Part shown: in pieces, positions 1 through 6,783 of the stretch
How positions within the stretch are numbered: the first letter of the stretch is position 1
How the letters are laid out: every line of letters begins with the position of its first letter
Source: Gemmatimonadota bacterium
GTDB lineage: Bacteria > Gemmatimonadota > Gemmatimonadetes > Longimicrobiales > Gaopeijiaceae
Direction: 5' to 3'
Assembly: GCA_030550695.1 (NCBI GenBank)
Contig: JAUQOX010000011.1
Coordinates: 1-22,912 of the forward strand
DNA: 22,912 nt
Notes under the pieces: generated by a model
What the model was told of the DNA's origin: nothing
The model's input: only the letters and a program-made list of their open reading frames with translations
Database searches by the model: none
Made by a program: the position numbers and the translations under genes

Positions 1-624
1 GCCACGGATTTCTCTTTCCGCAAGGCCCTGGGGGCTGGGAGCGGTTTCCGCCCGAACCTCCCGGCGCGGCCCGTGGAAGAGCTGGGTGGTGAGGCTGCCC
101 TGCAGCCCTGGTGGGGCTCGGAGGCCCGGCGGCTCCAGGCCGGACTGAGCCTCCATCTGCAGGGTGCAGCCTGGCGGGATCCGGACGGTACGGATTTCCG
201 GGAGTACCTCCGGGCCAGCGGGGTAGGGCGGATCGTGGTGCCGGTGGGGCTGGGAGGGTGGAGGGTCGGGTTGGAGGGAGGGGGAGGAACCACCTGGGGG
301 GGCGCGCCGCCCCAGCGGAGCTGGCTGTTGGGTGGACCGGCGACCCTGAGGGGGTATGGGGCTTCGGTCCTCGGGGGAGATACCTTCCTGCGGGGGCGGC
401 TGGAGGTAGGCCGGACCCGATCGGAGGGCGCTTTTTCGTGGCAGATTTTTGCCGACGGCGGATGGGCAGGGGCGCGGGAGGGTGTCTCCCGGGCCCGGCC
501 GCTCTACGGCCTCGGGGTGGGTTGGAGCCTCTTGGACGGGTTGATCCGCCTGGATTTGTCCAGGGGGCTCACGGGGGCGGCCAGAATCTGGCGGATGGAT
601 CTCTACCTCGACGCCATCCTTTGA
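1..624 (+). CDS. Omp85/BamA-like outer-membrane barrel, C-terminal part (5' end outside window)
   Basis: The frame is open from base 1 to the TGA at 622-624, so this is the last 207 residues of a longer protein. It reads as the C-terminal beta-barrel of a surface antigen/Omp85 protein. Alternating hydrophobic strands are seen, and a LGGPATLRGYG segment (about residues 109-119 of the fragment) matches the conserved (V/L)RG(F/Y) loop motif that inserts into the barrel in Omp85 and TpsB proteins. The end has a strand-like pattern (GLGVGWSLLDGLIRLDLSRG, then WRMDLYLDAIL), as expected for closing strands, although the last residue is Leu and not Phe. Family members insert or translocate proteins at the outer membrane. 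POTRA domains or any fused N-terminal domain cannot be seen, so BamA, TamA or an Omp85-phospholipase type cannot be told apart. It converges on the minus-strand DUF4956 gene with an 85-base gap and no convincing terminator. Confidence 0.7.
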   Translation, partial: ATDFSFRKALGAGSGFRPNLPARPVEELGGEAALQPWWGSEARRLQAGLSLHLQGAAWRDPDGTDFREYLRASGVGRIVVPVGLGGWRVGLEGGGGTTWGGAPPQRSWLLGGPATLRGYGASVLGGDTFLRGRLEVGRTRSEGAFSWQIFADGGWAGAREGVSRARPLYGLGVGWSLLDGLIRLDLSRGLTGAARIWRMDLYLDAIL

Positions 625-709
625 CCTGAGGGCGGCCGACATCCTTTCGTCCGGAACCGGCCAAGACCGGTGCCGCCCCCCGGCAGGTGCCCGCCGAAGG
701 GTGGATCCC

Positions 710-1384
710 TCAGAGGGTGTCGTCCGGGCCGGCTCCTCCGTCGAAGCGGACTTCCGATCCAGGGGACGACGCGGGGGAGTCCGGTGGGGAACCGGGGAGG
801 AAGCCGTTTCTTTCGTCGTGGGTGCTGAAGTAGAGGGTCAGGCGTGCGGTGTCGCGCCGGAAGTCGATCTCTCGCACATCCACCCGATGAATCTGGAGAC
901 CGGTGCGTTCCCTGAGTTCGCGGATCAGCTCTGCCCGGTGGTCCGCGTGCACTTTCCGGGCGCTGTCGTACATCATCTGGATCCGGCTCTCCCGCGGGGC
1001 AAGCACCCCCCCTTCCAAGATCTGGGTCATGCCCAATACGGTGGCGCCGATGAGGAGCAGGTGCAGCCAGCCGTCCCGGCTCACCGCCATGATCAGTCCC
1101 AAGGCGATCACCATGAAGAGGTAGGTCATGTCCGGAGTGGAAATGCCCTCGGTTCGGTAGCGGAGCATTCCGAACACGGCAAACAGCCCGAAGGCCGCCC
1201 CCAGACTGATCTCCACCCGGTTCAGCAAGAAAGCGATGAGGAAGATGATGAGATTGAAGGAGAAGAACGTCAGGAAGAGATCGGCCCGTCGATGGATGCG
1301 GTAGTAGATGAGCCGGATCAGGACCAGGGTGCAGATAAGGTCCATCCCCAACCGGAGAAGGAAATCGGCATAGGTTCCGCGCAT
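710..1384 (-). CDS. DUF4956 family polytopic membrane protein
   Basis: A 224-residue protein with an N-terminal block of about four or five membrane segments (roughly residues 11-30, 35-53, 60-75, 88-103 and 107-125) and a soluble C-terminal domain. The loop motif GAAFGLFAVFGMLRYRTE (62-79), followed by MTYLFMVIALG, is the signature I associate with DUF4956. Its biochemical role is not established. In many bacteria such genes lie next to VTC-like polyphosphate polymerase domain or CotH genes, but neither is visible here. I chose the ATG at 1384 because the membrane block begins soon after it; the frame stays open to a GTG at 1459, which would add 25 low-information residues. The ATG has only a weak G-rich upstream site. 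The C-terminal 30 residues are Pro/Ser/Gly rich. It is transcribed away from the 658-base spacer that it shares with the response-regulator operon. Confidence 0.75.
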   Translation of the reverse strand: MRGTYADFLLRLGMDLICTLVLIRLIYYRIHRRADLFLTFFSFNLIIFLIAFLLNRVEISLGAAFGLFAVFGMLRYRTEGISTPDMTYLFMVIALGLIMAVSRDGWLHLLLIGATVLGMTQILEGGVLAPRESRIQMMYDSARKVHADHRAELIRELRERTGLQIHRVDVREIDFRRDTARLTLYFSTHDERNGFLPGSPPDSPASSPGSEVRFDGGAGPDDTL

Positions 1385-2042
1385 AAGGCCGTTTCCCCAA
1401 GGCGCAGGGTAGAAGGGAAGTGCGGAATGTCGGGCCGGGCCGGCCCGAACCGCCCACACGCCGTGTTCCGGAGCCTTGGGGAACAGACGCTCTTTGCGGG
1501 CAAAACGTTAAGGAGGTCTCGACGCCGGGGCCTTTCGCTTTGGCGGGACCTTGGGTGGAGGACTCCGGGGAGCTAGGGCCCTCGAATGGCCGACCCGACG
1601 AGAGTCCTGGCGGCGGCGTCCGCCCTCCCGGTCCCCGGGCTCCGGGCGGCGGCATGCTACCCTACGCCCAAAAGGGCGGTGCCGGAGCTTCCGGAAACGC
1701 CCAGGGAGTCGGGGACAACCCTGGTCTCGGGAGCCGACAGGGTTGTGGTGGTCCTGGCCGAGGGCCCGGTGTGCGGCTCCCGTCGGCCGTCCGTTGGGAG
1801 GAACCTGGCGGCGGGCCGCCCCGGGGCTCGCCCCTGGGGTGCTTCCCCTAAACCGCGCCGAAAGGGGGGGGGCGGTGGCGGTGCCGCCTCTGTTGCCCCG
1901 GGCCGGATCGCCGCCCTAGCTTGTGGGCGGGCTCCGGCGGAAAAGGCCGTCGGAGGCCTAACCTTCCTTTCCACCGAAAGGTCCTCGGCCGGGCCTTGAA
2001 GCCGGCTCGTCAGCAGCGTTCTTGGAAAGCACGCCGCCACCC
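1385..2042. other. Gene-free divergent spacer rich in hairpins; possible structured RNA
   Basis: No credible gene lies here; the open frames present are compositionally biased and match nothing I recognise. The spacer must hold the promoters for the leftward DUF4956 gene and the rightward response-regulator operon, but I see no clear -35/-10 pair. A chain of inverted repeats sits in the middle. CGCCC-AAAA-GGGCG is at 1665-1678 and CCGGA-GCT-TCCGG at 1682-1694. A perfect 9-bp stem ACAACCCTG/CAGGGTTGT is at 1715-1723 and 1738-1746. GGCCGAGGG pairs with CCCgTCGGCC at 1756-1764 and 1779-1788, with one bulge. GGGG-CTCG-CCCC is at 1823-1834. Bases 1656-1662 can pair with 1837-1842 to close a domain of about 190 nt. 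A run of nine G lies at 1864-1872. High G+C alone produces many hairpins, so a functional RNA is only a possibility. Confidence 0.3.
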
Positions 2043-3176
2043 ATGCCTGCCGATCCTTCCTTTGTCCTTTCCCCCGAATTCCGCGCCAAGGCGGAAGCCT
2101 ACCTGAAGGCCCTGGAGGGAGCTGCGCCGGGAGGGGGGGAAGTGGAGGGCTCGCTTCGGCGCCTCGCCCGAGCCCTCCTCCAGCTCTTGCACCCCCAGGA
2201 ACAGGGGGACTTGCGAAGGCTGGCGGAAGGCGTGGTGGAGGCGCCTTCGGCAGAACTGGTGGACAGGGCAAGGGTGTTGGGAGATCGCCTCGGGGAATGG
2301 CTCGCCCGGGCGCCCCTCAGGGAGGAAACCGTGCTGGTGGTGGAGGACGACCCGGCCACCGCCCTCCTCACGGAACGGTTCCTGGAATCCCCTGGGCGCC
2401 GGGTTGTGAAGGCCCAGGGCGGCGAGGAGATGTGGCGCCTCCTGAAGGACCATCCGGTGGACTTGATCCTTTTGGACCTTTCCCTCCCCGATTCGGACGG
2501 TCGGGATCTGTTGGTGGCCCTTCGGGAGAACCCCCTCACTCGGCATACCCCGGTGGTGATCCTTTCGGGGAGGAGAGCCGTGGAGGTAAGGGGCGAGGCT
2601 TTGGCGCTGGGGGCGGACGACTTTTTGGAGAAGCCGGTGGAGCCGGCCCTGGTGCGAATGGTCGTGGGCCGGGCCTTGGCGCGGCAGCTCGAGAGGTCGC
2701 CGAAGGGCGGTGGCGGCGAGCCGGGTTCCCCCGGCCTCCGAAGCCTTCCGCCATCAGGAGAAGATTCCCAGGCCCCGCGGCAAGGATGGCGAGCACGCCC
2801 GCCGGGTCCCCCACGGGTCTTGCTGGTGGAAGACGACCCTGTAGCGGCCGCCCTCGTTCGGCACCGTCTGGCAAGGGACGGGTTCGTGGTGGACTGGCTC
2901 ACCGACGGAGAGGCGGGATGGGACGCCGTACGGAGGGGGCGGTACGATCTGGTCTTGACGGACGTGAAGGTCCCCGGCATGGACGGTTTCGAGCTTCTGG
3001 GACGCATCCGGGAGTCCGAGGCTCTCCGAGCCCTTCCGGTGATCCTCCTGACTTCCTTGGGGAGGGAAGAGGAGGTGTTGAGGGGATTCCGGCTCGGAGC
3101 GGATGACTACATTCTCAAGCCCTTTTCCCCCGCGGAACTCACCGCCAGGGTCCGGCGGATCTTGGGGGGAGGCTAG
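2043..3176 (+). CDS. Tandem-receiver response regulator (REC-REC), first gene of a polysaccharide-type operon
   Basis: A 377-residue cytoplasmic protein. Residues about 10-90 are a helical, charged region without a recognisable HPt histidine motif. Receiver 1 (about 95-215) has the acidic pair in VVEDDP (102-103), phospho-acceptor D145 in LLDLSLPDSDG, and the conserved lysine K197 in EKP. A Gly/Pro/Ser-rich linker (220-255) leads to receiver 2 (about 258-375), with LVEDDP (263-265), acceptor D307 in LTDVKVPGMDG, T337, and K359 in LKPF. Both receivers look competent for phosphorylation. There is no DNA-binding, GGDEF or other output domain, so it probably acts by protein contact, possibly on the HEAT protein or synthase encoded next. 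I prefer the ATG at 2043; a TTG at 2022 is in frame but lacks a ribosome site. The next gene starts 14 bases after its stop. No sensor kinase is in the window. Confidence 0.88.
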   Translation: MPADPSFVLSPEFRAKAEAYLKALEGAAPGGGEVEGSLRRLARALLQLLHPQEQGDLRRLAEGVVEAPSAELVDRARVLGDRLGEWLARAPLREETVLVVEDDPATALLTERFLESPGRRVVKAQGGEEMWRLLKDHPVDLILLDLSLPDSDGRDLLVALRENPLTRHTPVVILSGRRAVEVRGEALALGADDFLEKPVEPALVRMVVGRALARQLERSPKGGGGEPGSPGLRSLPPSGEDSQAPRQGWRARPPGPPRVLLVEDDPVAAALVRHRLARDGFVVDWLTDGEAGWDAVRRGRYDLVLTDVKVPGMDGFELLGRIRESEALRALPVILLTSLGREEEVLRGFRLGADDYILKPFSPAELTARVRRILGGG

Positions 3177-3190
3177 GGTGCAGACCCATC

Positions 3191-4348
3191 ATGGTCCTCT
3201 CCTTTCCTCCTCCCTCCACGGCCTCCTGGTTCTGGACGACCGAAACGCTTCGCTTCCTGGTCGGGGGTGTCCTCGTCCTTTCGGCCCTGGCCCTTCTCTT
3301 CGTGGCCCTGGTCTTGGCCCTCAGGTTCCGGAACCAGCGGGTGGCTCGGCGGCGGGAGGAGCTGGAAAAGGCCTGGGCCTCTCTTTTCCCTCGGGTCGCG
3401 GAGGGCCGGGGGGAAGAGGCGTCGGCCTGGCTGGGGAGTCTACCGCCGCGGGACCGGCTTTTCCTGTTGGAGGTCCTCTATCGCTACAGCCGTAGGCTCA
3501 AAGGGGAGGAGCGGGAGAGGCTGAGGGATCTGGCTTCCCCCTTCCTCCCCCTTCTCCTTGCCCGGCTGCGGGGAGGTAGGGAGGAAGAGCGGGCCCGGGC
3601 CCTGCAGGTGATCGGCGAGCTGGGGTTGCCGTCTTTCCAAGACCCGCTCCGTGAAGCCCTGGAAGACCGTTCTTCCTGGGTTGCCATGGCGGCAGTCAGG
3701 GAGTTGGTCCGGGGCCGTTGCGTGGGGCAAGTGGAGGCTATCGTCGCCTGCCTGGGCCGGTTTTGGAACTGGCGGCGAACCTATTTGGCCGGTCTTCTGG
3801 CGAAGATGGGCCCGGAAGCCGCGCCGACCCTCCGCGCCGTCTTGGAGGATGAGGCGAGGGGGAGGTGGGAAAGGGCTCTCGCGGCCGACGCCCTGGCCAT
3901 GCTACCCGATCCCGCAGCGGCCGATTCGGCTGCGGAAGTGCTGGAGGGCGCCAGGGAAGCTGCGGGTATCTGCGAGGGCCGGATGGAAGAAGGGATCTCT
4001 TCCTCCGCCAGGAGCAAGGAATCCGAGGTCGAGGTGGCTGCCGCCTGCCTCAGGATCTTGGCGCGGGTGGGAAACACCCGGCACCGACCCGTGGTCCTCC
4101 CGTTCGCCACCAGCCCCCATCCGGTCCTCCGGGCCCTGGCCTTCCGGGCTTTGGGTGGTCTTGGAGAGCCTGCCGATGCTGCGCTTCTGGAGGCCGGCCT
4201 AGGCGATCCTTCCCCGTGGGCTGCTTTGGAGGCCGCAAGAGCCCTCCAGCGGCTGGGGGGGGAAGAACGGCTGCTCTCGGTTGCCGCCGAAGGGCGAGCA
4301 CCGATGGACGTCCTGGCCCAGGAGGTCCTCCAATCGTGGGACGGGTGA
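3191..4348 (+). CDS. Membrane-anchored HEAT-repeat protein
   Basis: A 385-residue protein with one strong membrane segment near the N-terminus (about residues 22-45, Leu/Val/Ala rich) followed by a basic stretch (RFRNQRVARRREE), which predicts that the rest faces the cytoplasm. From about residue 95 to the end the sequence is almost all helical and carries degenerate HEAT-type repeats. Examples are RALQVIGELGLPSFQDPLREAL, VAMAAVRELVRGR, the AALL-type helices around 190-240, and VLRALAFRALGGLGEPADAALLEAGLGD. Such solenoids are binding scaffolds, not enzymes. It lies between a response regulator (14-base gap) and a polysaccharide synthase (79-base gap), so I infer that it couples receiver phosphorylation to the synthase at the inner membrane. 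A short Ser-rich acidic insert at about 270-282 interrupts the repeats. The ATG at 3191 was chosen because it places the membrane segment near the N-terminus; the G-rich ribosome site overlapping the previous stop is only moderate. Confidence 0.8.
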   Translation: MVLSFPPPSTASWFWTTETLRFLVGGVLVLSALALLFVALVLALRFRNQRVARRREELEKAWASLFPRVAEGRGEEASAWLGSLPPRDRLFLLEVLYRYSRRLKGEERERLRDLASPFLPLLLARLRGGREEERARALQVIGELGLPSFQDPLREALEDRSSWVAMAAVRELVRGRCVGQVEAIVACLGRFWNWRRTYLAGLLAKMGPEAAPTLRAVLEDEARGRWERALAADALAMLPDPAAADSAAEVLEGAREAAGICEGRMEEGISSSARSKESEVEVAAACLRILARVGNTRHRPVVLPFATSPHPVLRALAFRALGGLGEPADAALLEAGLGDPSPWAALEAARALQRLGGEERLLSVAAEGRAPMDVLAQEVLQSWDG

Positions 4349-4414
4349 CGGTGGTGCTCCGCGTCGGCGGCTTCGCGGAACCGGAGAGCGGAAACCGCGG
4401 GGGAACTCCCCGTC

Positions 4415-4420
4415 AGGAGG
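4415..4420 (+). promoter_or_regulatory. Shine-Dalgarno site fixing the GTG start of the glycosyltransferase
   Basis: AGGAGG lies seven bases before the GTG at 4428. This decides against the in-frame upstream start at 4281, which would add 49 Arg/Gly/Pro-rich residues overlapping the HEAT gene. Confidence 0.75.
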
Positions 4421-4427
4421 TGGAAGG

Positions 4428-5855
4428 GTGAGCCTCTCGGGAACTTTCACTTTCCTGCTCCTGGCGTTCAACCATCTGGTTCTCCTCTACTTTTTGGCTC
4501 TCAACGGGTCCTATCTCGTCCTGAGCCTCCTTGCCTTTCGTTCGATCCGCCGGCAGGCCGCACGAGCCAGATCCTTCGAAGTGGATGATTTCCTGACCAC
4601 GGCAGGAGTCCCTCCCATCACCCTCATCGCACCGGCGTACAACGAAGAGGCCACGTGCGTGGAGTCCGTCCGGTCGTTGCTGACCCTCCAATACCCGGAC
4701 TACCAAGTCCTGGTGGTGAACGACGGCTCCAAAGACGCCACGGCCCAACGTCTCATCAAGAGCTTCGAAATGGAGCCGGCTCCTCGGGCTCCTACCGCGA
4801 GGCTCCCCACCGCACCGGTCCGGGGTGTGTGGCGTAGCCGCAGGCACCCCCGCCTTTGGCTGGTGGACAAGGAAAACGGCGGGAAGGCCGATGCCCTGAA
4901 CGCTGGTCTGAACTTTTGTCGGACCGCCCTGTACTGCGCCATAGACGCAGATAGCCTGCTGGAGCCTGATGCACTCTCCCGCATCGCCCGGCTCTTTGTT
5001 GAAAGAGCCGATACGGTCGCTGCTGGGGGGGTTATCCGCATCGCCAACGGATGCGTGGTGCGGGCGGGGGTGGTGCAACGCGTGGGGCTTCCCCGCAACC
5101 TTCTGGCCCGCCTGCAGGTGCTGGAATACCTGCGGGCCTTCCTGGCCGGGCGTGTGGGGTGGGATGCTCTGGATGCCACCTTGATCATCTCGGGTGCTTT
5201 CGGAATGTTCCGGAGAACCGTGGTGGTGGAGGCGGGAGGGTATGCCACCGACACCGTGGGCGAGGACATGGAACTGGTGGTACGGCTCCACCGATACTGC
5301 CGGGAGAAGAGCATACCCTATCGGATAGCCTTTCTGCCGGACCCGGTCGCCTGGACCGAATGTCCCGAGACGCTACAGGTGCTGGGACGACAGCGGGACC
5401 GGTGGCAGCGGGGTCTGGTAGAGTCGCTGACGCGGCACTTGCGAATGTTCTGTAACCCTCGTTATGGCCGCATCGGCCTCTTGGCATTCCCCTACTTCTT
5501 GTTCCTGGAGATGTTGGGGCCGGTCATCGAAGGGTTGGGCTACGCGGGCTTCGTCGCCGCGGTGGTCACCGGCAAGGCTTCCACCCTGTATGCAATTGCG
5601 TTCCTCTCTGTGGCGGTCCTTCTGGGGATCGTGCTTTCTTTGGTGGCTGTGGGCCTGGAAGAGATGAGTTTTCGGCGGTACCCCCGTACCGGTGATTTGA
5701 TACAGCTGTTTTGGCTGGCCATTGGGGAAAACATAGGTTATCGGCAGCTGAACGCTTTCTGGCGGATGCGGGGGATGGTATCCAAGCTGCGAGGACAGCA
5801 CGGATGGGGCCGGATGGAAAGGAGGGGATTCCATGTGGAGGGGAAGTCGGCATGA
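4428..5855 (+). CDS. Processive family 2 glycosyltransferase (polysaccharide synthase, PgaC/hyaluronan-synthase-like)
   Basis: A 475-residue inner-membrane enzyme. Membrane segments lie at about 8-38. The GT-A catalytic domain follows, with LIAPAYNEE (67-74), VVNDGSKD (96-103), NGGKADALNAGL (150-161), the metal/UDP-sugar DxD as DAD (173-175), an acceptor-site segment SGAFGMFRR, a GED whose D280 is the likely catalytic base, and QRDRW (322-326), the Q/RxxRW motif of processive beta-glycan synthases. Further membrane segments lie at about 350-410. The enzyme should polymerise a nucleotide-sugar donor and extrude the chain across the inner membrane. Donor specificity cannot be read from sequence; poly-N-acetylglucosamine-like or another beta-linked glycan is possible. 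It follows the HEAT gene, and its last 23 bases overlap the YaiO-type barrel gene, implying translational coupling. No deacetylase or PgaD-like subunit is seen. Confidence 0.88.
   Translation: MSLSGTFTFLLLAFNHLVLLYFLALNGSYLVLSLLAFRSIRRQAARARSFEVDDFLTTAGVPPITLIAPAYNEEATCVESVRSLLTLQYPDYQVLVVNDGSKDATAQRLIKSFEMEPAPRAPTARLPTAPVRGVWRSRRHPRLWLVDKENGGKADALNAGLNFCRTALYCAIDADSLLEPDALSRIARLFVERADTVAAGGVIRIANGCVVRAGVVQRVGLPRNLLARLQVLEYLRAFLAGRVGWDALDATLIISGAFGMFRRTVVVEAGGYATDTVGEDMELVVRLHRYCREKSIPYRIAFLPDPVAWTECPETLQVLGRQRDRWQRGLVESLTRHLRMFCNPRYGRIGLLAFPYFLFLEMLGPVIEGLGYAGFVAAVVTGKASTLYAIAFLSVAVLLGIVLSLVAVGLEEMSFRRYPRTGDLIQLFWLAIGENIGYRQLNAFWRMRGMVSKLRGQHGWGRMERRGFHVEGKSA
5821..5825 (+). promoter_or_regulatory. 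Shine-Dalgarno site of the YaiO-type gene, inside the glycosyltransferase gene
   Basis: GGAGG (within AAAGGAGGGG) lies seven bases before the ATG at 5833 and within the glycosyltransferase coding sequence. It supports a 23-base gene overlap and the longer N-terminus over the ATG at 5944. Confidence 0.6.
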
Positions 5856-6741
5856 TGCCGTCCGCGGAAAGGACCCGAAAGCGGGCCTCCGCCGGCGGAG
5901 TCAGGGCCGGATCGAAGGGATCAGGGCAGGGCGAGTCAGCCTGATGGCGGCTGTCTGGGTTGGGATGTGGGTGGGGGGGGCGGGCCGCGCGGGAGGGGAA
6001 CCTCTGCTGAAGGAGTCCGGCCCTGCTACGGATACGACAGCGGTGCGGTGGGTGGTGGGGGTGTCGTTCGGAAGGGAAGTCATGGAGGGCAGACGGCCCG
6101 GGTGGCCCGACGGGTCGGAGCAGAGGGGTTGGGTTCAGGGGCGGGGACGGGGTGGGGCGGTGGGGATGGAACTCTTCCGGGTGGTTCGATTCCACCAGAC
6201 CGATGCGGGGGTGGTTCTGGAAGGGTATCGGGACCTCTGGCGGGGTGGGTACGGCCATCTGCGCCTCCGTGTAACCCCCCAGGCAGAGGTGCTTCCCCGG
6301 TACGATGTTCGCGGGGAAGTCTTCCAAGGGGTCGGGGAGGGATGGGAGATGGCCGCCAGCGGATGGCGGATGGAACTGCCGGGGCCGAATGTGACGGTGT
6401 TGGGGGTGGGGGTGGGCCGGTACCTGGCAGACTGGTATGTTCGGGCTCTGACCCATCTGGGGCGGCTGGCGGGGAAGGGGACCGTTTCCTTCAGCGGCAG
6501 GGCCAGACGATACCTCGGGGCTTCCCAAGAATACTGGGAGGTGGTGGCGGGGGTAGGGGAGGAGCCTGCCGTCCTGGGCCCGGGCCCTTCGGTGGCGGTT
6601 CGGCGGACGCGGTTTTTCGCAGCAGGTTTTCAGAGGTTCCCCTCGGCGTGGTGGGGCCTTTCCCTTCACGGCAGCTACCAATCCATCGAAGGGACGCCGG
6701 CCCGATGGATCTGGCAGCTGGGGGGGCTGGCCAGGTTCTGA
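5833..6741 (+). CDS. YaiO-family outer-membrane beta-barrel protein
   Basis: A 302-residue protein. A basic stretch of about 34 residues precedes a hydrophobic segment (35-55) ending near GRAGG, likely an export signal. The rest is a predicted small barrel with YaiO-type landmarks: ELFRVVRFHQTDAGVVLEGY (the RF..D...E.YP-like block), LWRGGYGHLRL, LPRYDVRGEVFQGVGEGWEMAASGWR, VGRYLADWYVRAL (the GxY..NW-like block) and RARRYLG. It ends in Phe, as outer-membrane barrels usually do. YaiO-family proteins sit in the outer membrane; in this operon a role in export or surface attachment of the glycan is the natural inference. The ATG at 5833 has a good ribosome site and overlaps the synthase gene. A later ATG at 5944 would give a short signal peptide with no basic n-region. 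The coding strand is strikingly G-rich (see the quadruplex-like motif at 5957-5980). Confidence 0.78.
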   Translation: MWRGSRHDAVRGKDPKAGLRRRSQGRIEGIRAGRVSLMAAVWVGMWVGGAGRAGGEPLLKESGPATDTTAVRWVVGVSFGREVMEGRRPGWPDGSEQRGWVQGRGRGGAVGMELFRVVRFHQTDAGVVLEGYRDLWRGGYGHLRLRVTPQAEVLPRYDVRGEVFQGVGEGWEMAASGWRMELPGPNVTVLGVGVGRYLADWYVRALTHLGRLAGKGTVSFSGRARRYLGASQEYWEVVAGVGEEPAVLGPGPSVAVRRTRFFAAGFQRFPSAWWGLSLHGSYQSIEGTPARWIWQLGGLARF

Positions 6742-6771
6742 AGCTTTTTCCCTGACCCGGCGGAAGACGGC

Positions 6772-6777
6772 AGGAGG
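6772..6777 (+). promoter_or_regulatory. Shine-Dalgarno site fixing the start of amidohydrolase 1
   Basis: AGGAGG lies six bases before the ATG at 6784. The in-frame TTG at 6778 abuts it directly and so cannot be the start. Confidence 0.75.
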
Positions 6778-6783
6778 TTGCTT

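Noticed and set aside
1655..1842. RNase P RNA, tmRNA or SRP RNA as an identity for the structured spacer.
   Set aside because: The conserved core sequences I would look for, such as GAGGAAAGTCCGGGC or the SRP GGUCAGG...GGAAGGAAGCAGCC loop, are absent on the strands I read.
1586..1999. A 137-codon plus-strand open frame in the divergent spacer.
   Set aside because: No ribosome site, no domain, Gly/Arg/Pro/Ala runs, and overlap with a chain of inverted repeats. I cannot support it as a gene.
1657..2271. Minus-strand open frame across the spacer and the regulator start.
   Set aside because: Pro/Arg/Ala-rich, and it overlaps the regulator coding sequence in antisense; no domain.
5566..6681. Minus-strand open frame opposite the YaiO-type barrel, Pro/His/Arg rich.
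   Set aside because: Its composition is the complement of a G-rich gene and it has no domain; the plus frame shows the YaiO pattern.
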